Positions 36,043 through 45,760 of a stretch of 64,000 nucleotides of DNA are shown piece by piece. The DNA is taken from positions 3,778,001 through 3,842,000 of the forward strand of contig NZ_CP050296.1 of the NCBI RefSeq assembly GCF_014189455.1, read 5' to 3'. Under the pieces are notes generated by a model. The model saw only the letters and a program-made list of their open reading frames with translations, was not told where the DNA came from and ran no database searches. Numbering within the stretch: position 1 is the stretch's first letter; each line of letters starts with the position of its first letter. This DNA comes from Mesorhizobium huakuii. GTDB lineage: Bacteria > Pseudomonadota > Alphaproteobacteria > Rhizobiales > Rhizobiaceae. Both the position numbers and the translations under genes were made by a program.

Positions 36043-37644
36043 TTAGCGGTCAAGCAGCGCCTGCAGCGTCTCGATGCGGTCGGCCTCGTTGGCCGGTTTG
36101 TCCCAGCGCAGCCGTGAAATGCGGGGGAAGCGCATGGCGACGCCGGATTTATGCCGGGTCGAACGGTTGAGCCCTTCGAAGGCGACTTCCAGCACCAGGC
36201 CATTGTCGCGATCCGCCCGCACCGAACGCACAGGCCCGAAACGCTCGACCGTGTTGTCCCGGACATATTTGTCGATCTGCTTCAGCTCCTCGTCGGTGAA
36301 GCCGAAATAGGCCTTGCCGACCGGCACCAGCTCCTCCTCGCCCTCAGGCCCGGACCAGACGCCGAACGTATAGTCGGAGTAAAAACTCGAGCGCTTGCCA
36401 TGGCCGCGCTGGGCATACATCAGCACCGCGTCCACCGTGTGCGGATCGCGCTTCCACTTGAACCACGGGCCTTTCGGCCGGCCAGCGACATAGGGTGAAT
36501 CCCAGCGCTTCAGCATCACGCCTTCGATGATCGGATGCGGCGGCGCCCGGCGCAGGTCCTCCAGCGCCTGCCAATCCGTGAAGGCGACGAAGGGCGACAG
36601 GTCGAAACGGCTGGGATCGAGCGTTTTGACGAAGGCTTCGAGGCGGCCACGTCGTTCCCGGAACGACAATGCGCGAAGGTCTTCATCGCCGAGCTGGAGC
36701 AGGTCGTAGCAGCGCATGAAGGCCGGGTATTGCTGCTGCATTTTCGGCGTCACCGTCTTGCGGTTCAGCCGCTGCTGCAGGTCCGAGAATGTCCCCGTCG
36801 CCTCGCGCGGGTCGCCAACCAGCAGCTCGCCATCCAGCGTCGCGGAAAGATGCATGGCGTCGGCGAGGTCGGGAAAGGCGCCGGAGACATCGTCGCCGGT
36901 GCGCGAATAGAGCCGGCGGATGCCGCCTTCGGCCACCGCCTGGACACGGATGCCGTCCCATTTCCATTCGGCCGCGTAGTCCGCGGGGTCGAGCTTTTCG
37001 AGGTCGCCGTCGCCGACGGGGTTCGACAGCATCACCGGGCGGAACAATGCCATTGCCGTGTTTTTCGGCTTTTCGGCCTTGCCTTCTAGCCACGCGAACA
37101 GCGCCGTATAAGGCGGCGACAGCCCGTGCCAGAGCTCCTCGATCTCGGCGACGTCGACCTTGCCGAAATCCGCCAGCGCCTGTTTGGCCAACCGCGCCGA
37201 CACGCCGATGCGCAGGCCGCCGGTGACCAGCTTGATGATGGCAAAGCGCGCCGAGATGCCGGCGCTGTCGAGCAAGCTGGCCAGCACCTTTGGCCCGTCG
37301 GAGCGGCTTGCCGCCTGCAATTTGGCCACGACCTCGCCAAGCGTCGGCTCGCGGTTGGGGAACTTGCCTGATGTCTGCGGCCAGACCAGCGACACCGTCT
37401 CGGCGAGATCGCCGACATAGTCGTAGGAATAGCCGAACAGCACGGGGTCGATGCGTTCGGTGACCAGCATGCGCAGCATCGCCGGCTTGACGGCGGCGAT
37501 GCTCAGATCGCCAGTGATGGCGGCCAGCGCCAGCCCACGATCGGGGTCCTCGACGGTGCGGAAATAGTCGACCAGCAGCGTCAGCTTGCCGTTGCGCGAC
37601 GGCGTCAGCACCAGGCGATCGAGGAGTTCGGCGAAGCGGTTCAT
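36043..37644 (-). CDS. ATP-dependent DNA ligase (cisplatin damage response type)
   Basis: Nick-sealing ligase, 533 residues. An N-terminal DNA-binding domain (residues 1 to about 210) precedes the nucleotidyl-transferase domain with the adenylated lysine in EWKWDGIRVQ near 233-242, DGELLVGD, and GVMLKRWDSPYVAGRPKGPW; an OB-fold domain ends the protein. This is the form found together with a metallo-beta-lactamase-fold exonuclease, and the exonuclease gene lies four bases upstream on the same strand. The set protects against interstrand-type damage; the helicase and phosphoesterase often linked to it are not in this window. ATG 37644 begins MNRFAELLDRLV. Confidence 0.92.
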   Translation of the reverse strand: MNRFAELLDRLVLTPSRNGKLTLLVDYFRTVEDPDRGLALAAITGDLSIAAVKPAMLRMLVTERIDPVLFGYSYDYVGDLAETVSLVWPQTSGKFPNREPTLGEVVAKLQAASRSDGPKVLASLLDSAGISARFAIIKLVTGGLRIGVSARLAKQALADFGKVDVAEIEELWHGLSPPYTALFAWLEGKAEKPKNTAMALFRPVMLSNPVGDGDLEKLDPADYAAEWKWDGIRVQAVAEGGIRRLYSRTGDDVSGAFPDLADAMHLSATLDGELLVGDPREATGTFSDLQQRLNRKTVTPKMQQQYPAFMRCYDLLQLGDEDLRALSFRERRGRLEAFVKTLDPSRFDLSPFVAFTDWQALEDLRRAPPHPIIEGVMLKRWDSPYVAGRPKGPWFKWKRDPHTVDAVLMYAQRGHGKRSSFYSDYTFGVWSGPEGEEELVPVGKAYFGFTDEELKQIDKYVRDNTVERFGPVRSVRADRDNGLVLEVAFEGLNRSTRHKSGVAMRFPRISRLRWDKPANEADRIETLQALLDR

Positions 37645-37648
37645 GCCA

Positions 37649-38656
37649 TCAATCGCCCTCGTCCTCATAGCCCACCAGATGCAGTGGCCTCGCCGCAATG
37701 CCTTCCAGCTCGCACCAGCGCACCAGCGCTTCCTCGCGGCCATGCGTCACCCAGATTTCCTCGGCGCCGGTCTCCTTGATGGTGGCGGTGAGTTCGTCCC
37801 AGTCGGCATGGTCGGAGATGATCAGCGGCAGTTCGACGCCGCCCTGCTTGGCGCGCTGGCGGATACGCATCCAGCCCGATGCGAAGCACGAGATCGGGTC
37901 TGGGAAGCGCCGCGCCCAGCGGTCGGCGAAGGCCGATGGCGGGCCGACGACAATGGCGCCGGCAAAGTCCCCCTTGCCGCCTTCCACCGTCGCCGGTTCC
38001 AGCGTTCCCAGGTCAATGCCCTGGCTCTGGTAATACTCGCTGAGCCTCGCCAGCGCGCCATGGATGTAGAGCGGCCTGTCATAGCCGGCGTCGCGCAACA
38101 GCCGCATCACCCGCTGCGCCTTGCCCAATGCGTAGGCGCCGACCAGATGCGAGCGTTCGGGAAACTGCGCCGCCGACTTCAGCAGGCGGGCGATCTCTTC
38201 CGTGTCGGGCGGATGGCGAAACACCGGCAGGCCGAAGGTCGCCTCTGTGATGAACACGTCGCAGCGGATCGGCTCGAACGGCGCGCAGGTCGCGTCCTTG
38301 CGCCTTTTGTAGTCGCCGGAGGCGACGATGCGCATGCCCTGGTGCTCGACCGATATCTGCGCCGAGCCGAGCACATGGCCGGCCGGATGGAAGCTGACGC
38401 TGACGTCGTCGAGGGCGATCGTCTCGCCGAGCCGTGCGGCTTGGGTCGTTCCGGCAAAGTCCTCGCCGTAGCGCAGGCCCATAATGTCGAGTGTCTGCTG
38501 CGTCGCCAGCACCGAGCGGTGGCCGGAACGCGCATGGTCGGAATGGCCGTGCGTGATCAGCGCCCGGTCCACCGGCCGCACCGGGTCGACGAAGAAGTCG
38601 CCCGGCGGGCAGTAGAGGCCCTCGGGCCGGGGATGAAGCAGGTCGCTGGCGCGCAT
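37649..38656 (-). CDS. Ligase-associated DNA exonuclease (metallo-beta-lactamase fold)
   Basis: 335 residues of the Artemis/SNM1-like metallo-beta-lactamase group. Metal ligands are in ITHGHSDHARSGH near 40-52, HPAGHVLGSAQI near 94-105 and SGDYKRRKD near 117-125; the C-terminal part has IISDHADWDEL. It processes DNA ends ahead of the ligase encoded directly downstream. ATG 38656 is preceded by TTGGGGACC; a longer frame to 38725 has no family sequence. Confidence 0.92.
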   Translation of the reverse strand: MRASDLLHPRPEGLYCPPGDFFVDPVRPVDRALITHGHSDHARSGHRSVLATQQTLDIMGLRYGEDFAGTTQAARLGETIALDDVSVSFHPAGHVLGSAQISVEHQGMRIVASGDYKRRKDATCAPFEPIRCDVFITEATFGLPVFRHPPDTEEIARLLKSAAQFPERSHLVGAYALGKAQRVMRLLRDAGYDRPLYIHGALARLSEYYQSQGIDLGTLEPATVEGGKGDFAGAIVVGPPSAFADRWARRFPDPISCFASGWMRIRQRAKQGGVELPLIISDHADWDELTATIKETGAEEIWVTHGREEALVRWCELEGIAARPLHLVGYEDEGD

Positions 38657-38809
38657 GGTCCCCAAGATAGGATATAATTCCGCTGCGGGAAGCCTGTCGT
38701 CGGAGACTGCTGACTCTCCTGGCAAAGGACGCTCAATTCGGTTCAGCTCCCGCTTCCTTTGCTTTACAGAGATGGCGGCCCGGCTGCCTCCGCCGGTGGA
38801 ACCATCATC

Positions 38810-39727
38810 ATGAAGCCGCTCCAGACCTCATCGGGCGATCTGAACGCCGACCGCCGTGCCGACTATGCCGAGATGCTCTTTGCCTCCGGCGATCACACGG
38901 CCGCGGCAGAGCTGCTGCTCGGTGCGCTGGAGCTGGCGCCGCAATGGGCCATGGGCTGGTTTCGCCTCGGCGAGATGCAGGAGGCATCAGGCGGGCTCGA
39001 CCTGGCGGCGCAGGCCTGGGCGATGTCGCTGAAACTGGATCCAGCCGATCGCCAGGGCGCGGCCCTCAAATTGCAGCTGATTGGCAAGGGTCCGGTTGCC
39101 ACCGCGCCGCCCAGCGCCTTTGTCGAAACGCTGTTCGACCACTATGCCGAGACATTCGAGGAGATGCTGGTCGGCAAGCTCGACTACCGGTTTCCCGAAT
39201 TCCTCGAGCACATGATTCGCAAGGCAGAGCCGGGCCGCTTCCGCCTGGCGCTCGACCTTGGCTGCGGCACCGGGCTGATGGGCGAGAGGCTGCGGCCGAT
39301 CGTCGACCGGCTGGAAGGCGTCGACATCTCCGCCAGGATGCTGAAGAAGGCGCGGGCGAAAGGCATCTATGACGCACTGACAAAAGCGGATCTGCAGGGG
39401 TTCTCGCATTCAGGCGACAAGCCCGATCTGGTGACGTCAGCCGACGTCCTGATCTACATCGGCGCACTCGATGGTCTGGTGGGCACGGTGGCTGGCCTGC
39501 TCGCCGACGGCGGCTTGTTTGCCTTCTCCGTCGAAAGCCTGGCAGGCGACGGCGATTTCGCGCTGCAGCCCTCACGGCGCTACGCCCATTCGGATGGCTA
39601 TGTCAGGCGCCTGCTCGAGGCCAGCGGGCTTTCGATCCTGGCGCTGGAGCCAACGACCATCCGGCAGGATCGCCGCGAGCCCGTCAAAGGCTTGGCCGTT
39701 GTGGCACGGAAGACTCACGCCGCTTGA
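38810..39727 (+). CDS. TPR-containing class I SAM-dependent methyltransferase
   Basis: 305 residues. Residues about 15-85 form two tetratricopeptide-like repeats (ADYAEMLFASGDHTAAAELL; AMGWFRLGEMQEASGGLDLA), followed by a methyltransferase domain with motif I LALDLGCGTGLMGE near 144-157 and SADVLIYIGALD near 210. The family includes uncharacterised predicted TPR methyltransferases of alphaproteobacteria. ATG 38810 follows GGTGGA. Head-to-head with the exonuclease gene over 153 bases. Substrate unknown; TPR repeats suggest a protein partner. Confidence 0.88.
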   Translation: MKPLQTSSGDLNADRRADYAEMLFASGDHTAAAELLLGALELAPQWAMGWFRLGEMQEASGGLDLAAQAWAMSLKLDPADRQGAALKLQLIGKGPVATAPPSAFVETLFDHYAETFEEMLVGKLDYRFPEFLEHMIRKAEPGRFRLALDLGCGTGLMGERLRPIVDRLEGVDISARMLKKARAKGIYDALTKADLQGFSHSGDKPDLVTSADVLIYIGALDGLVGTVAGLLADGGLFAFSVESLAGDGDFALQPSRRYAHSDGYVRRLLEASGLSILALEPTTIRQDRREPVKGLAVVARKTHAA

Positions 39728-39852
39728 AGTTGCAGGATCATCGTGCGGTGGCGCCGCCACGACTCAGTGCTGCTGCGAAAAAGTCCAATTTGCGTGCGCG
39801 ACTGATATTTGCGATCTGGTCGCATCAGGGCGGGATATCAGGAGGATACCGG

Positions 39853-40215
39853 ATGCGCTGGAACATGATGATCTTGGCCTCTTGCCTGGCAACAGCCGGC
39901 TGCGTCGGCAATTCGATGTCCGAACGCCAGGACGCCAACATCGAGTCCTCCCTGCAGTATGACACTGTGCCATGCGATCAGTTGCTGGTGCAGCGCGATG
40001 GCCTGGCGCAGCAAAACAACCTTCCGGTGACCGCGAAGCCGACCTTCTACAATCCCGCGATGGGTTTCGGCCCGTTCACGCCCGACATGCGCTCCAAGGC
40101 CCAGCGCGACAGCGACAAGGCGGCAGGCGAGATCGATGCCATGAACCGGTCCATGGAGCGCCGCGACTGCGGCAAGCCGGACAATCAGAAGAAGAAGTTC
40201 GCTCTGCCGAGTTAA
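39853..40215 (+). CDS. Small putative lipoprotein
   Basis: 120 residues beginning MRWNMMILASCLATAGCVGN, a lipoprotein signal with Cys near 17 as the probable lipidated residue (TAGC lipobox). The rest is hydrophilic, with Cys42, a PTFYNPAMGFGPFTPDMR stretch and a Lys-rich end. GGAGG lies eight bases before ATG 39853. It appears to be a conserved rhizobial hypothetical; function unknown. Confidence 0.75.
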   Translation: MRWNMMILASCLATAGCVGNSMSERQDANIESSLQYDTVPCDQLLVQRDGLAQQNNLPVTAKPTFYNPAMGFGPFTPDMRSKAQRDSDKAAGEIDAMNRSMERRDCGKPDNQKKKFALPS

Positions 40216-40286
40216 GGATACGGCACAGCTACTGGTCGAAAATTGGTCGCAGGCAGCGGGCTATGTCCTCGCGAGGGCGCTATCGG

Positions 40287-40814
40287 ATGAAACTCTCGGA
40301 CCTTGGCGACCGCATCTGCATCCTGGGGCCATCCAACAGCGGCAAGTCGACCCTGGCCGACGCGATTGCCCGCAAGCGTGGCCTGGAGCCCGTTCACCTC
40401 GATCTGCTTCATCATCTGCCCAACACCGACTGGGAGCCGCGTCCAAAGGGCGAATTCATCGCCTTGCACGACGCCGCAATCGCTGGCGATCGCTGGATCA
40501 TGGACGGAAATTACTCGATCTGCATGCCGCAACGCTTTCAGCGGGCGACGGGATTGATCCTGCTGGATATCTCCACGCCGGCAAGTCTGTTGCGCTATTT
40601 CAGGCGAAGCTGGTTTGAGACGAACAGGCGCGGTGCCTTGGAGGGCGGGCGCGACAGCGTCAAATGGGACATGATCCGCCATATTGCCGTGACCACGCCG
40701 AAAAACCGCCAGAGATACCAGGCGATGTTCGAAGAGCTCGACCTGCCAAAACTGCAGCTATCGTCCGTGAGAGCGATCAAAGAATGCTTCAGGCAATGGG
40801 ATCTGGCCAGGTAA
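40287..40814 (+). CDS. P-loop NTPase (adenylate-kinase/FlaR-like)
   Basis: 175 residues with Walker A ILGPSNSGKSTLADAIA near 11-27 and a helical lid region rich in Arg (LLRYFRRSWFETNRRG) as in small kinase-like proteins annotated as topology-modulation or FlaR homologues. The DNYSICMPQRF-type region (WIMDGNYS) is a family landmark. ATG 40287 is preceded by GAGGG; ATG 40263 would add eight residues. Biological role unknown. Confidence 0.8.
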   Translation: MKLSDLGDRICILGPSNSGKSTLADAIARKRGLEPVHLDLLHHLPNTDWEPRPKGEFIALHDAAIAGDRWIMDGNYSICMPQRFQRATGLILLDISTPASLLRYFRRSWFETNRRGALEGGRDSVKWDMIRHIAVTTPKNRQRYQAMFEELDLPKLQLSSVRAIKECFRQWDLAR

Positions 40815-40844
40815 GGGTCCTGGCAAGAGTCTATTTGTTTTGAC

Positions 40845-40892
40845 GCAATTCCGGACGGAAAACCGCTTCACACTTTTCCTGGAATTGCTCTA
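40845..40892. repeat. Palindromic repeat (CAATTCC-flanked type) at the ghrA stop
   Basis: GCAATTCC (40845-40852) and its inverse GGAATTGC (40881-40888) flank a core reading GTGTGAAGCGGTTTTCC on the minus strand. The end of the element, TAG, doubles as the ghrA stop codon. The core is shared with the elements at 52656 and 57434. Confidence 0.7.
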
Positions 40893-41830
40893 ATATCCCG
40901 CCTTGCGGTCTACCAGATTCTCGAGCTTTTCGCCGCGCTCGAAGGCGTCCATCTGGCGCAGCATGATCGGCGCCAGATGCATGGGATCGGAGGTCGCCGC
41001 GGCGTGCGGCGTCACGAACACCTTTGGATGGTTCCATAACGGGCTGGTCTTGGGCAGCGGTTCGACCTCAAACACATCGAGGCTCGCCTCCTTCAGCGTG
41101 CCGTCATCCAGCGCCCGCACGATGTCGGCGTCCTTCTGCAGGCGGCCGCGTCCGGCGTTGATCAGCACCGAGCCGCCGAGGCCGTTGCGCTTACGCAATT
41201 CCTTCAGCACACCGTAGTTGATGATGCCTTGCGTGTCCGGCGTCAGCGGCAACAGCACGACGAGAATATCGGTCGCCTTGAGGAAGGGGATCAAACCGGC
41301 CTCGCCGGAATAGGTCGCCACCCCTTGCATCGGCCGGTCGTTGCGCGACCAGCCATTGACCGCGAAGCCGAGCGACAGCAGCACCGAGGCGCGGCGCGGC
41401 CGAGATTGCCGAGCCCCATAATGCCGACGGAAATGTCGCCGGCCGGTCGCTGCGGCGGCTCGTGCCAGATCTTCTTTTGCTGCTGCTGCCGAAAGAGCAG
41501 GCCCTGGCGATGATGATCGAGCACCCGCCAGACGACATATTCGGTCATGTATTGGGTGAGATTGTCGGCGACGACCTTGACGATTGGCACGTCAGGCAGG
41601 CCGGGATCGGCGAAGATATGGTCGACGCCGGCGCCGATTGAGAAGATGGCGCGCAGATTGGGCAGCGACGACAACAGGTTGGGCTTCTGCTTCCACACCA
41701 CCGCATAGGTGATCGACGGATCCTTGGCGCCGTCCGGCTCCAGCACCACCTCGCGCTCGGCCGACAACAGCTCGCGCCAACGCTGCGGATGAAAGCCGGT
41801 GACGGCAAGCAGGATGCGGCCTTTTTCCAT
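40890..41830 (-). pseudogene. ghrA: Glyoxylate/hydroxypyruvate reductase A, frameshifted
   Basis: D-2-hydroxyacid dehydrogenase that reduces glyoxylate or hydroxypyruvate with NADPH; 313 residues when repaired, the usual GhrA length. N-terminal part: IFSIGAGVDHIFADPGLPDV and GIMGLGNLGRAA (cofactor loop). The rest, VLLSLGFAVNGWSRNDRPMQ, then LLPLTPDTQGIIN, NAGRGRLQKDADIVRALDDG and catalytic HAAATSD, lies in another frame. Adding one base near 41388-41400 (GCGCC to GCGGCC on the coding strand) restores a continuous protein. Surrounding sequence shows no other damage, so a base lost in a GC-rich run during sequencing is likely. A palindromic repeat abuts its stop. Confidence 0.85.
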
Positions 41831-41859
41831 CGCGGTATTCTAGTCCTTCTTTACGCAAA

Positions 41860-43491
41860 TTACTCGCTGACGATGCCGACCGGCGCCGTCTCTATCTTGA
41901 AGGCGGCCGAGATCAGTGCCCGAGTATAGTCGGTTTGCGGATTTTCAAAAATCTGCTGGGAAGGACCGGCTTCGACGATCTGGCCATTGCGCATGACGAT
42001 AACGTCGTTGGCAAGCGCCCGGATGACCTTGAGGTCATGGCTGATGAAGAGATAGGCGAGGTCGTGCTTGGCCTGCAGATTGCGCAAGAGGTCGACGACC
42101 TGCGCCTGCACGCTCATGTCGAGCGCCGATGTCGGCTCGTCCAGCATGACGAAGCGCGGGTTGAGCACCATGGCGCGCGCGATGGCGACACGCTGGCGCT
42201 GGCCGCCGGAAAACTCGTGCGGATAGCGGTTGCGGGTCGCCGGATCGAGGCCGACCTCCTTCAGCACGGCGGCCACCTTGTCGTCGCGTTCATCTGGCGA
42301 CAGCTTCGGCTCATGGATCTTGAGGCCTTCCTCGATGATCTCGGCGATCGACATGCGCGGGCTGAGCGAACCGAACGGATCCTGGAACACGATCTGCAAT
42401 TCGCGCCTGAGCGGCCGCATGGCGTTGAAGGTGAGCTGGTTGATGTCGCGGCCGTTGAACTGGATGGTTCCGGTCGACGAGATCATGCGCGCCAGTGCCA
42501 GGCCGAGCGTCGTCTTGCCCGAACCGGATTCGCCGACCACGCCCAGCGTCTGGCCGGCGCGCACGGTGACATCGATGCCGTCGACCGCCTTCACATGGTC
42601 GACGGTGCGCCGGAAGAAGCCCTGCTTGATCGGAAACCAGACTTTTATGTCGTTGCCGGTCATCACCGGCTTGGCATTGGCATTGGCGGCCGGCGGCTTG
42701 CCTTTCGGCTCGGCGGCCAGCAAATGCTTGGTATAGGCGTGCTGCGGGTTGGCGAAGATGTCCTTGGTCGGCCCGGTCTCGACGATCTTGCCCTTGGTCA
42801 TCACGCAGACCCGGTCGGCGATCTTCCTGACGATACCGAGATCATGGGTGATGAACAGCATCGACATGCCCTTGCGGCTTTTGAGGCCCGCCAGCAGTTC
42901 GAGGATCTGCGCCTGCACGGTGACGTCGAGCGCCGTTGTCGGCTCGTCGGCGATCAGCAGTTCCGGTTCGTTGGCCAGCGCCATGGCGATCATGACGCGC
43001 TGCCGCTGGCCGCCGGACAGCTGGTGCGGATAGGCGTCGAGCCGCTTCTGCGGGTCGCGGATGCCGACCTCGTTGAGCAAAGCCAGGGTGCGCGCCTTGG
43101 CCGGCCGGTCGGCCATGCCCTGATGCAGCTTCAGGATTTCGACGATCTGCTGCTCGATCGTGTGCAGCGGATTGAGCGAGGTCATCGGCTCCTGGAAGAT
43201 CATGGTGATCTTGTTGCCGCGAACCTGCCGCAACTGTTTCTCGTTCATCGCCAGCAGGTCGGCGCCCTGGAACAGGATCTTTCCCGAGGGGTGGTTGGCT
43301 GTCGGATAGGGCAGCAGTTTCAGCACCGACAGCGCCGAGACCGATTTGCCGGAGCCGGATTCGCCGACCAGCGCCACTGTCTCACCCTTGGCGATGTCGA
43401 AGGAGATGTGGTCGACGGCGACAGACTGGCCGCCGCCCTGGCTGAAGGCGACGCTGAGGTCCTGTACGCTGAGCAGAGGCGCTTCGCTCAT
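41860..43491 (-). CDS. yejF: Peptide ABC importer, fused double ATP-binding protein (YejF)
   Basis: 543 residues with two complete ATPase domains. Domain 1 has Walker [12 protein letters not shown] near 42, signature [15 protein letters not shown] and Walker [13 protein letters not shown]. Domain 2 starts near residue 275 with [29 protein letters not shown] and [12 protein letters not shown]. This fusion is the YejF form, which powers uptake of peptides and peptide antibiotics such as microcin C in enteric bacteria. ATG 43491 overlaps the YejE stop by four bases. Last gene of the 49521-41860 operon. Confidence 0.93.
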   Translation of the reverse strand: MSEAPLLSVQDLSVAFSQGGGQSVAVDHISFDIAKGETVALVGESGSGKSVSALSVLKLLPYPTANHPSGKILFQGADLLAMNEKQLRQVRGNKITMIFQEPMTSLNPLHTIEQQIVEILKLHQGMADRPAKARTLALLNEVGIRDPQKRLDAYPHQLSGGQRQRVMIAMALANEPELLIADEPTTALDVTVQAQILELLAGLKSRKGMSMLFITHDLGIVRKIADRVCVMTKGKIVETGPTKDIFANPQHAYTKHLLAAEPKGKPPAANANAKPVMTGNDIKVWFPIKQGFFRRTVDHVKAVDGIDVTVRAGQTLGVVGESGSGKTTLGLALARMISSTGTIQFNGRDINQLTFNAMRPLRRELQIVFQDPFGSLSPRMSIAEIIEEGLKIHEPKLSPDERDDKVAAVLKEVGLDPATRNRYPHEFSGGQRQRVAIARAMVLNPRFVMLDEPTSALDMSVQAQVVDLLRNLQAKHDLAYLFISHDLKVIRALANDVIVMRNGQIVEAGPSQQIFENPQTDYTRALISAAFKIETAPVGIVSE

Positions 43492-44633
43492 TTGAACGTC
43501 TTGCGCGGATCGAAGGCGTCGCGCGTCGCCTCGCCGACAAACACCAGCAGCGACAGCATCAGCGAGATGACGACGAAGCCGGAAATGCCGAGCCACGGCG
43601 CGTTGAGATTGCGCTGCGCCTGCTTCAGCAACTCGCCGAGCGAGGCCGAGCCGGGCGGCAGGCCGAAGCCGAGATAGTCGAGCGAGGTCAGGGTCGAGAT
43701 CGAGCCCGAAAGCAGGAACGGCAGGAAGGTCAATGTCGCCACCATGGCGTTGGGCAACAAATGCCGGAACATTATGGTGCGGTTGGGCACGCCGAGCGCG
43801 CGCGCCGCGTTGACATATTCGAAGTTGCGGGCGCGCAGGAATTCGGCTCGCACCACGCCGACCAGCGCCACCCAGGAGAACAACAGCATCAGGCCGAGCA
43901 GGATGAAGAAGCCCGGCGGCAGGATGGCGGCGACGATGAGCAGGAGATAGAGCACCGGGATCGCCGACCAGATTTCGATGAAGCGCTGGAACAGCAGATC
44001 CGTCCAGCCGCCGAAATAGCCCTGCAGGGCGCCGGCGCCGACGCCGATCAGGGCCGAGCCGGCGGTCAGGATCAGGCCGAACAGCACCGAAATGCGGAAG
44101 CCGTAGATGACGCGCGCCAGCACGTCACGCGCCTGGTCGTCGGTGCCGAGCCAGTTCCAGTTGCCGACGATGCATGCCGGGTCGGCAGCCCCTTGCGGAT
44201 ACTGGTTGCAGCGCTTCGTGGCGTCATACTGCCAGGACGGCTTGGCGGGTGCCGCTTCCGGGATGGCGTTGTTGACGGTCTGGTAGGAATAGCGGATCGG
44301 CGGCCAGATCATCCAGCCATTGGCGTTGATCTCGTCCTGGATCACCGGATCGCGATAATCGGTGACCGCATAGAAGCCGCCGAACTTTTCCTCGGGGTAG
44401 GCGACCAGAACCGGAAACAGGATTTCGCCCTTGTAGGAGGCAATGATCGGCTTGTCGTTGGCGATGAATTCGGCAAACAGCGACAGCACGAACAGGACGA
44501 GGAAGAACCACAACGACCAGTAGCCACGCTTATTGGCCTTGAAGTTCTGCAGGCGGCGCTTGTTGAGCGGCGACAGGAACGGCCGTGGCATCCGCTCCGG
44601 CACCACGCCGGCAGTAACGCTTGCCTCCGACAT
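43488..44633 (-). CDS. yejE: Peptide ABC importer permease (YejE)
   Basis: 381 residues. An N-terminal cytoplasmic stretch (SPLNKRRLQNFKANKRGYWS) precedes the first membrane helix; a long periplasmic loop of about 120 residues with NWLGTDDQARDVLARVIYGF follows and is characteristic of YejE; five helices and the ATPase-contact loop (YVNAARALGVPNRTIMFRHL) complete it. ATG 44633 shares a base with the YejB stop (TGATG). Pairs with YejB in the membrane. Confidence 0.93.
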   Translation of the reverse strand: MSEASVTAGVVPERMPRPFLSPLNKRRLQNFKANKRGYWSLWFFLVLFVLSLFAEFIANDKPIIASYKGEILFPVLVAYPEEKFGGFYAVTDYRDPVIQDEINANGWMIWPPIRYSYQTVNNAIPEAAPAKPSWQYDATKRCNQYPQGAADPACIVGNWNWLGTDDQARDVLARVIYGFRISVLFGLILTAGSALIGVGAGALQGYFGGWTDLLFQRFIEIWSAIPVLYLLLIVAAILPPGFFILLGLMLLFSWVALVGVVRAEFLRARNFEYVNAARALGVPNRTIMFRHLLPNAMVATLTFLPFLLSGSISTLTSLDYLGFGLPPGSASLGELLKQAQRNLNAPWLGISGFVVISLMLSLLVFVGEATRDAFDPRKTFK

Positions 44634-45730
44634 CAGATATCTCTCCGCTCGAAATCGATGCGCGGATCGACCCAGGTGTAGATGAGGTCGGACAGCAATC
44701 CGACGAACAGGCCGAGAAGCGAGAAGATGTAGAGGTTGGCGAAGACGACGGGATAGTCGCGCTCGACCACCGAGCGGAAGCCGAGCAGGCCGAGGCCGTC
44801 GAGGGAAAAGATGTTCTCGATCAGCAGCGAACCGGTGAAGAAGGCCGAGATGAAGGCGCCGGGGAAGCCGGCGATGACGATCAGCATGGCATTGCGGAAG
44901 ACGTGGCCGTAAAGCACCTGCCGCTCCGAGAGACCCTTGGCGCGCGCCGTCACCACATACTGCTTGCGGATCTCCTCCAGGAACGAGTTCTTGGTGAGCA
45001 GCGTCGTCGTGGCGAAGGCCGACAGCACCAGCGCCGTCAGCGGCAGGGTCATGTGCCAGAAATAGTCGACGATCTTGCCTGGCCAGGACAGTTGGTCCCA
45101 ATTGTCCGAGACGATGCCGCGCAACGGAAACCAGTCCCAGAAGGATCCGCCGGCGAACAGCACCATCAGCATGATGCCGAACAGGAAGCCCGGAATGGCA
45201 TAGCCGACGATGACGACGCCGCTCGTCCAGATGTCGAAGGGGGTGCCGTCCTTGACCGCCTTGCGGATGCCGAGCGGAATGGAAATCAGATAGGACAAGA
45301 GCGTGATCCAAAGCCCGATCGAAATCGACACCGGCATTTTTTCCAGGATCAGGTCGAGCACCGAGATATCGCGGAAATAGCTGTTGCCGAAATCAAAGCG
45401 GGCGTAGTTCCACAGCATCATGCCGAAGCGCTCGAGCGGCGGCTTGTCAAAGCCGAACTGCTTCTCCAGCTTCTTGATGAATTCCGGGTCGAGCCCCTGC
45501 GCGCCGCGGTATTTCGAGCTGACGTCGCCGGCGGCATCGAAATTGGAACCACCGCCCGCATCGCCGCCGCCACCGCCGAGGCGGTCGCTGCCGCCCTGGT
45601 TGGTCAGCTTGGCGATGACCTGCTCGACCGGGCCGCCCGGCGCGAACTGGATGACGGCGAAGGAGATCGCCATGATGCCGAACAGCGTCGGGATCATCAA
45701 AAGGATGCGGCGCAGTATATAGGCGCCCAT
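44633..45730 (-). CDS. yejB: Peptide ABC importer permease (YejB)
   Basis: 365 residues: [20 protein letters not shown] opens the first helix; [12 protein letters not shown] is the family signature. Between residues about 45 and 75 there is a Gly/Asp-rich insert ([19 protein letters not shown]) in the periplasmic loop, as seen in YejB proteins. ATPase-contact loop [20 protein letters not shown] near 285. The gene sits 30 bases after the second binding-protein gene. Confidence 0.93.
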   Translation of the reverse strand: MGAYILRRILLMIPTLFGIMAISFAVIQFAPGGPVEQVIAKLTNQGGSDRLGGGGGDAGGGSNFDAAGDVSSKYRGAQGLDPEFIKKLEKQFGFDKPPLERFGMMLWNYARFDFGNSYFRDISVLDLILEKMPVSISIGLWITLLSYLISIPLGIRKAVKDGTPFDIWTSGVVIVGYAIPGFLFGIMLMVLFAGGSFWDWFPLRGIVSDNWDQLSWPGKIVDYFWHMTLPLTALVLSAFATTTLLTKNSFLEEIRKQYVVTARAKGLSERQVLYGHVFRNAMLIVIAGFPGAFISAFFTGSLLIENIFSLDGLGLLGFRSVVERDYPVVFANLYIFSLLGLFVGLLSDLIYTWVDPRIDFERRDI

Positions 45731-45760
45731 CAGGCTTCCTGCCCTCTGCGGACCGACATT

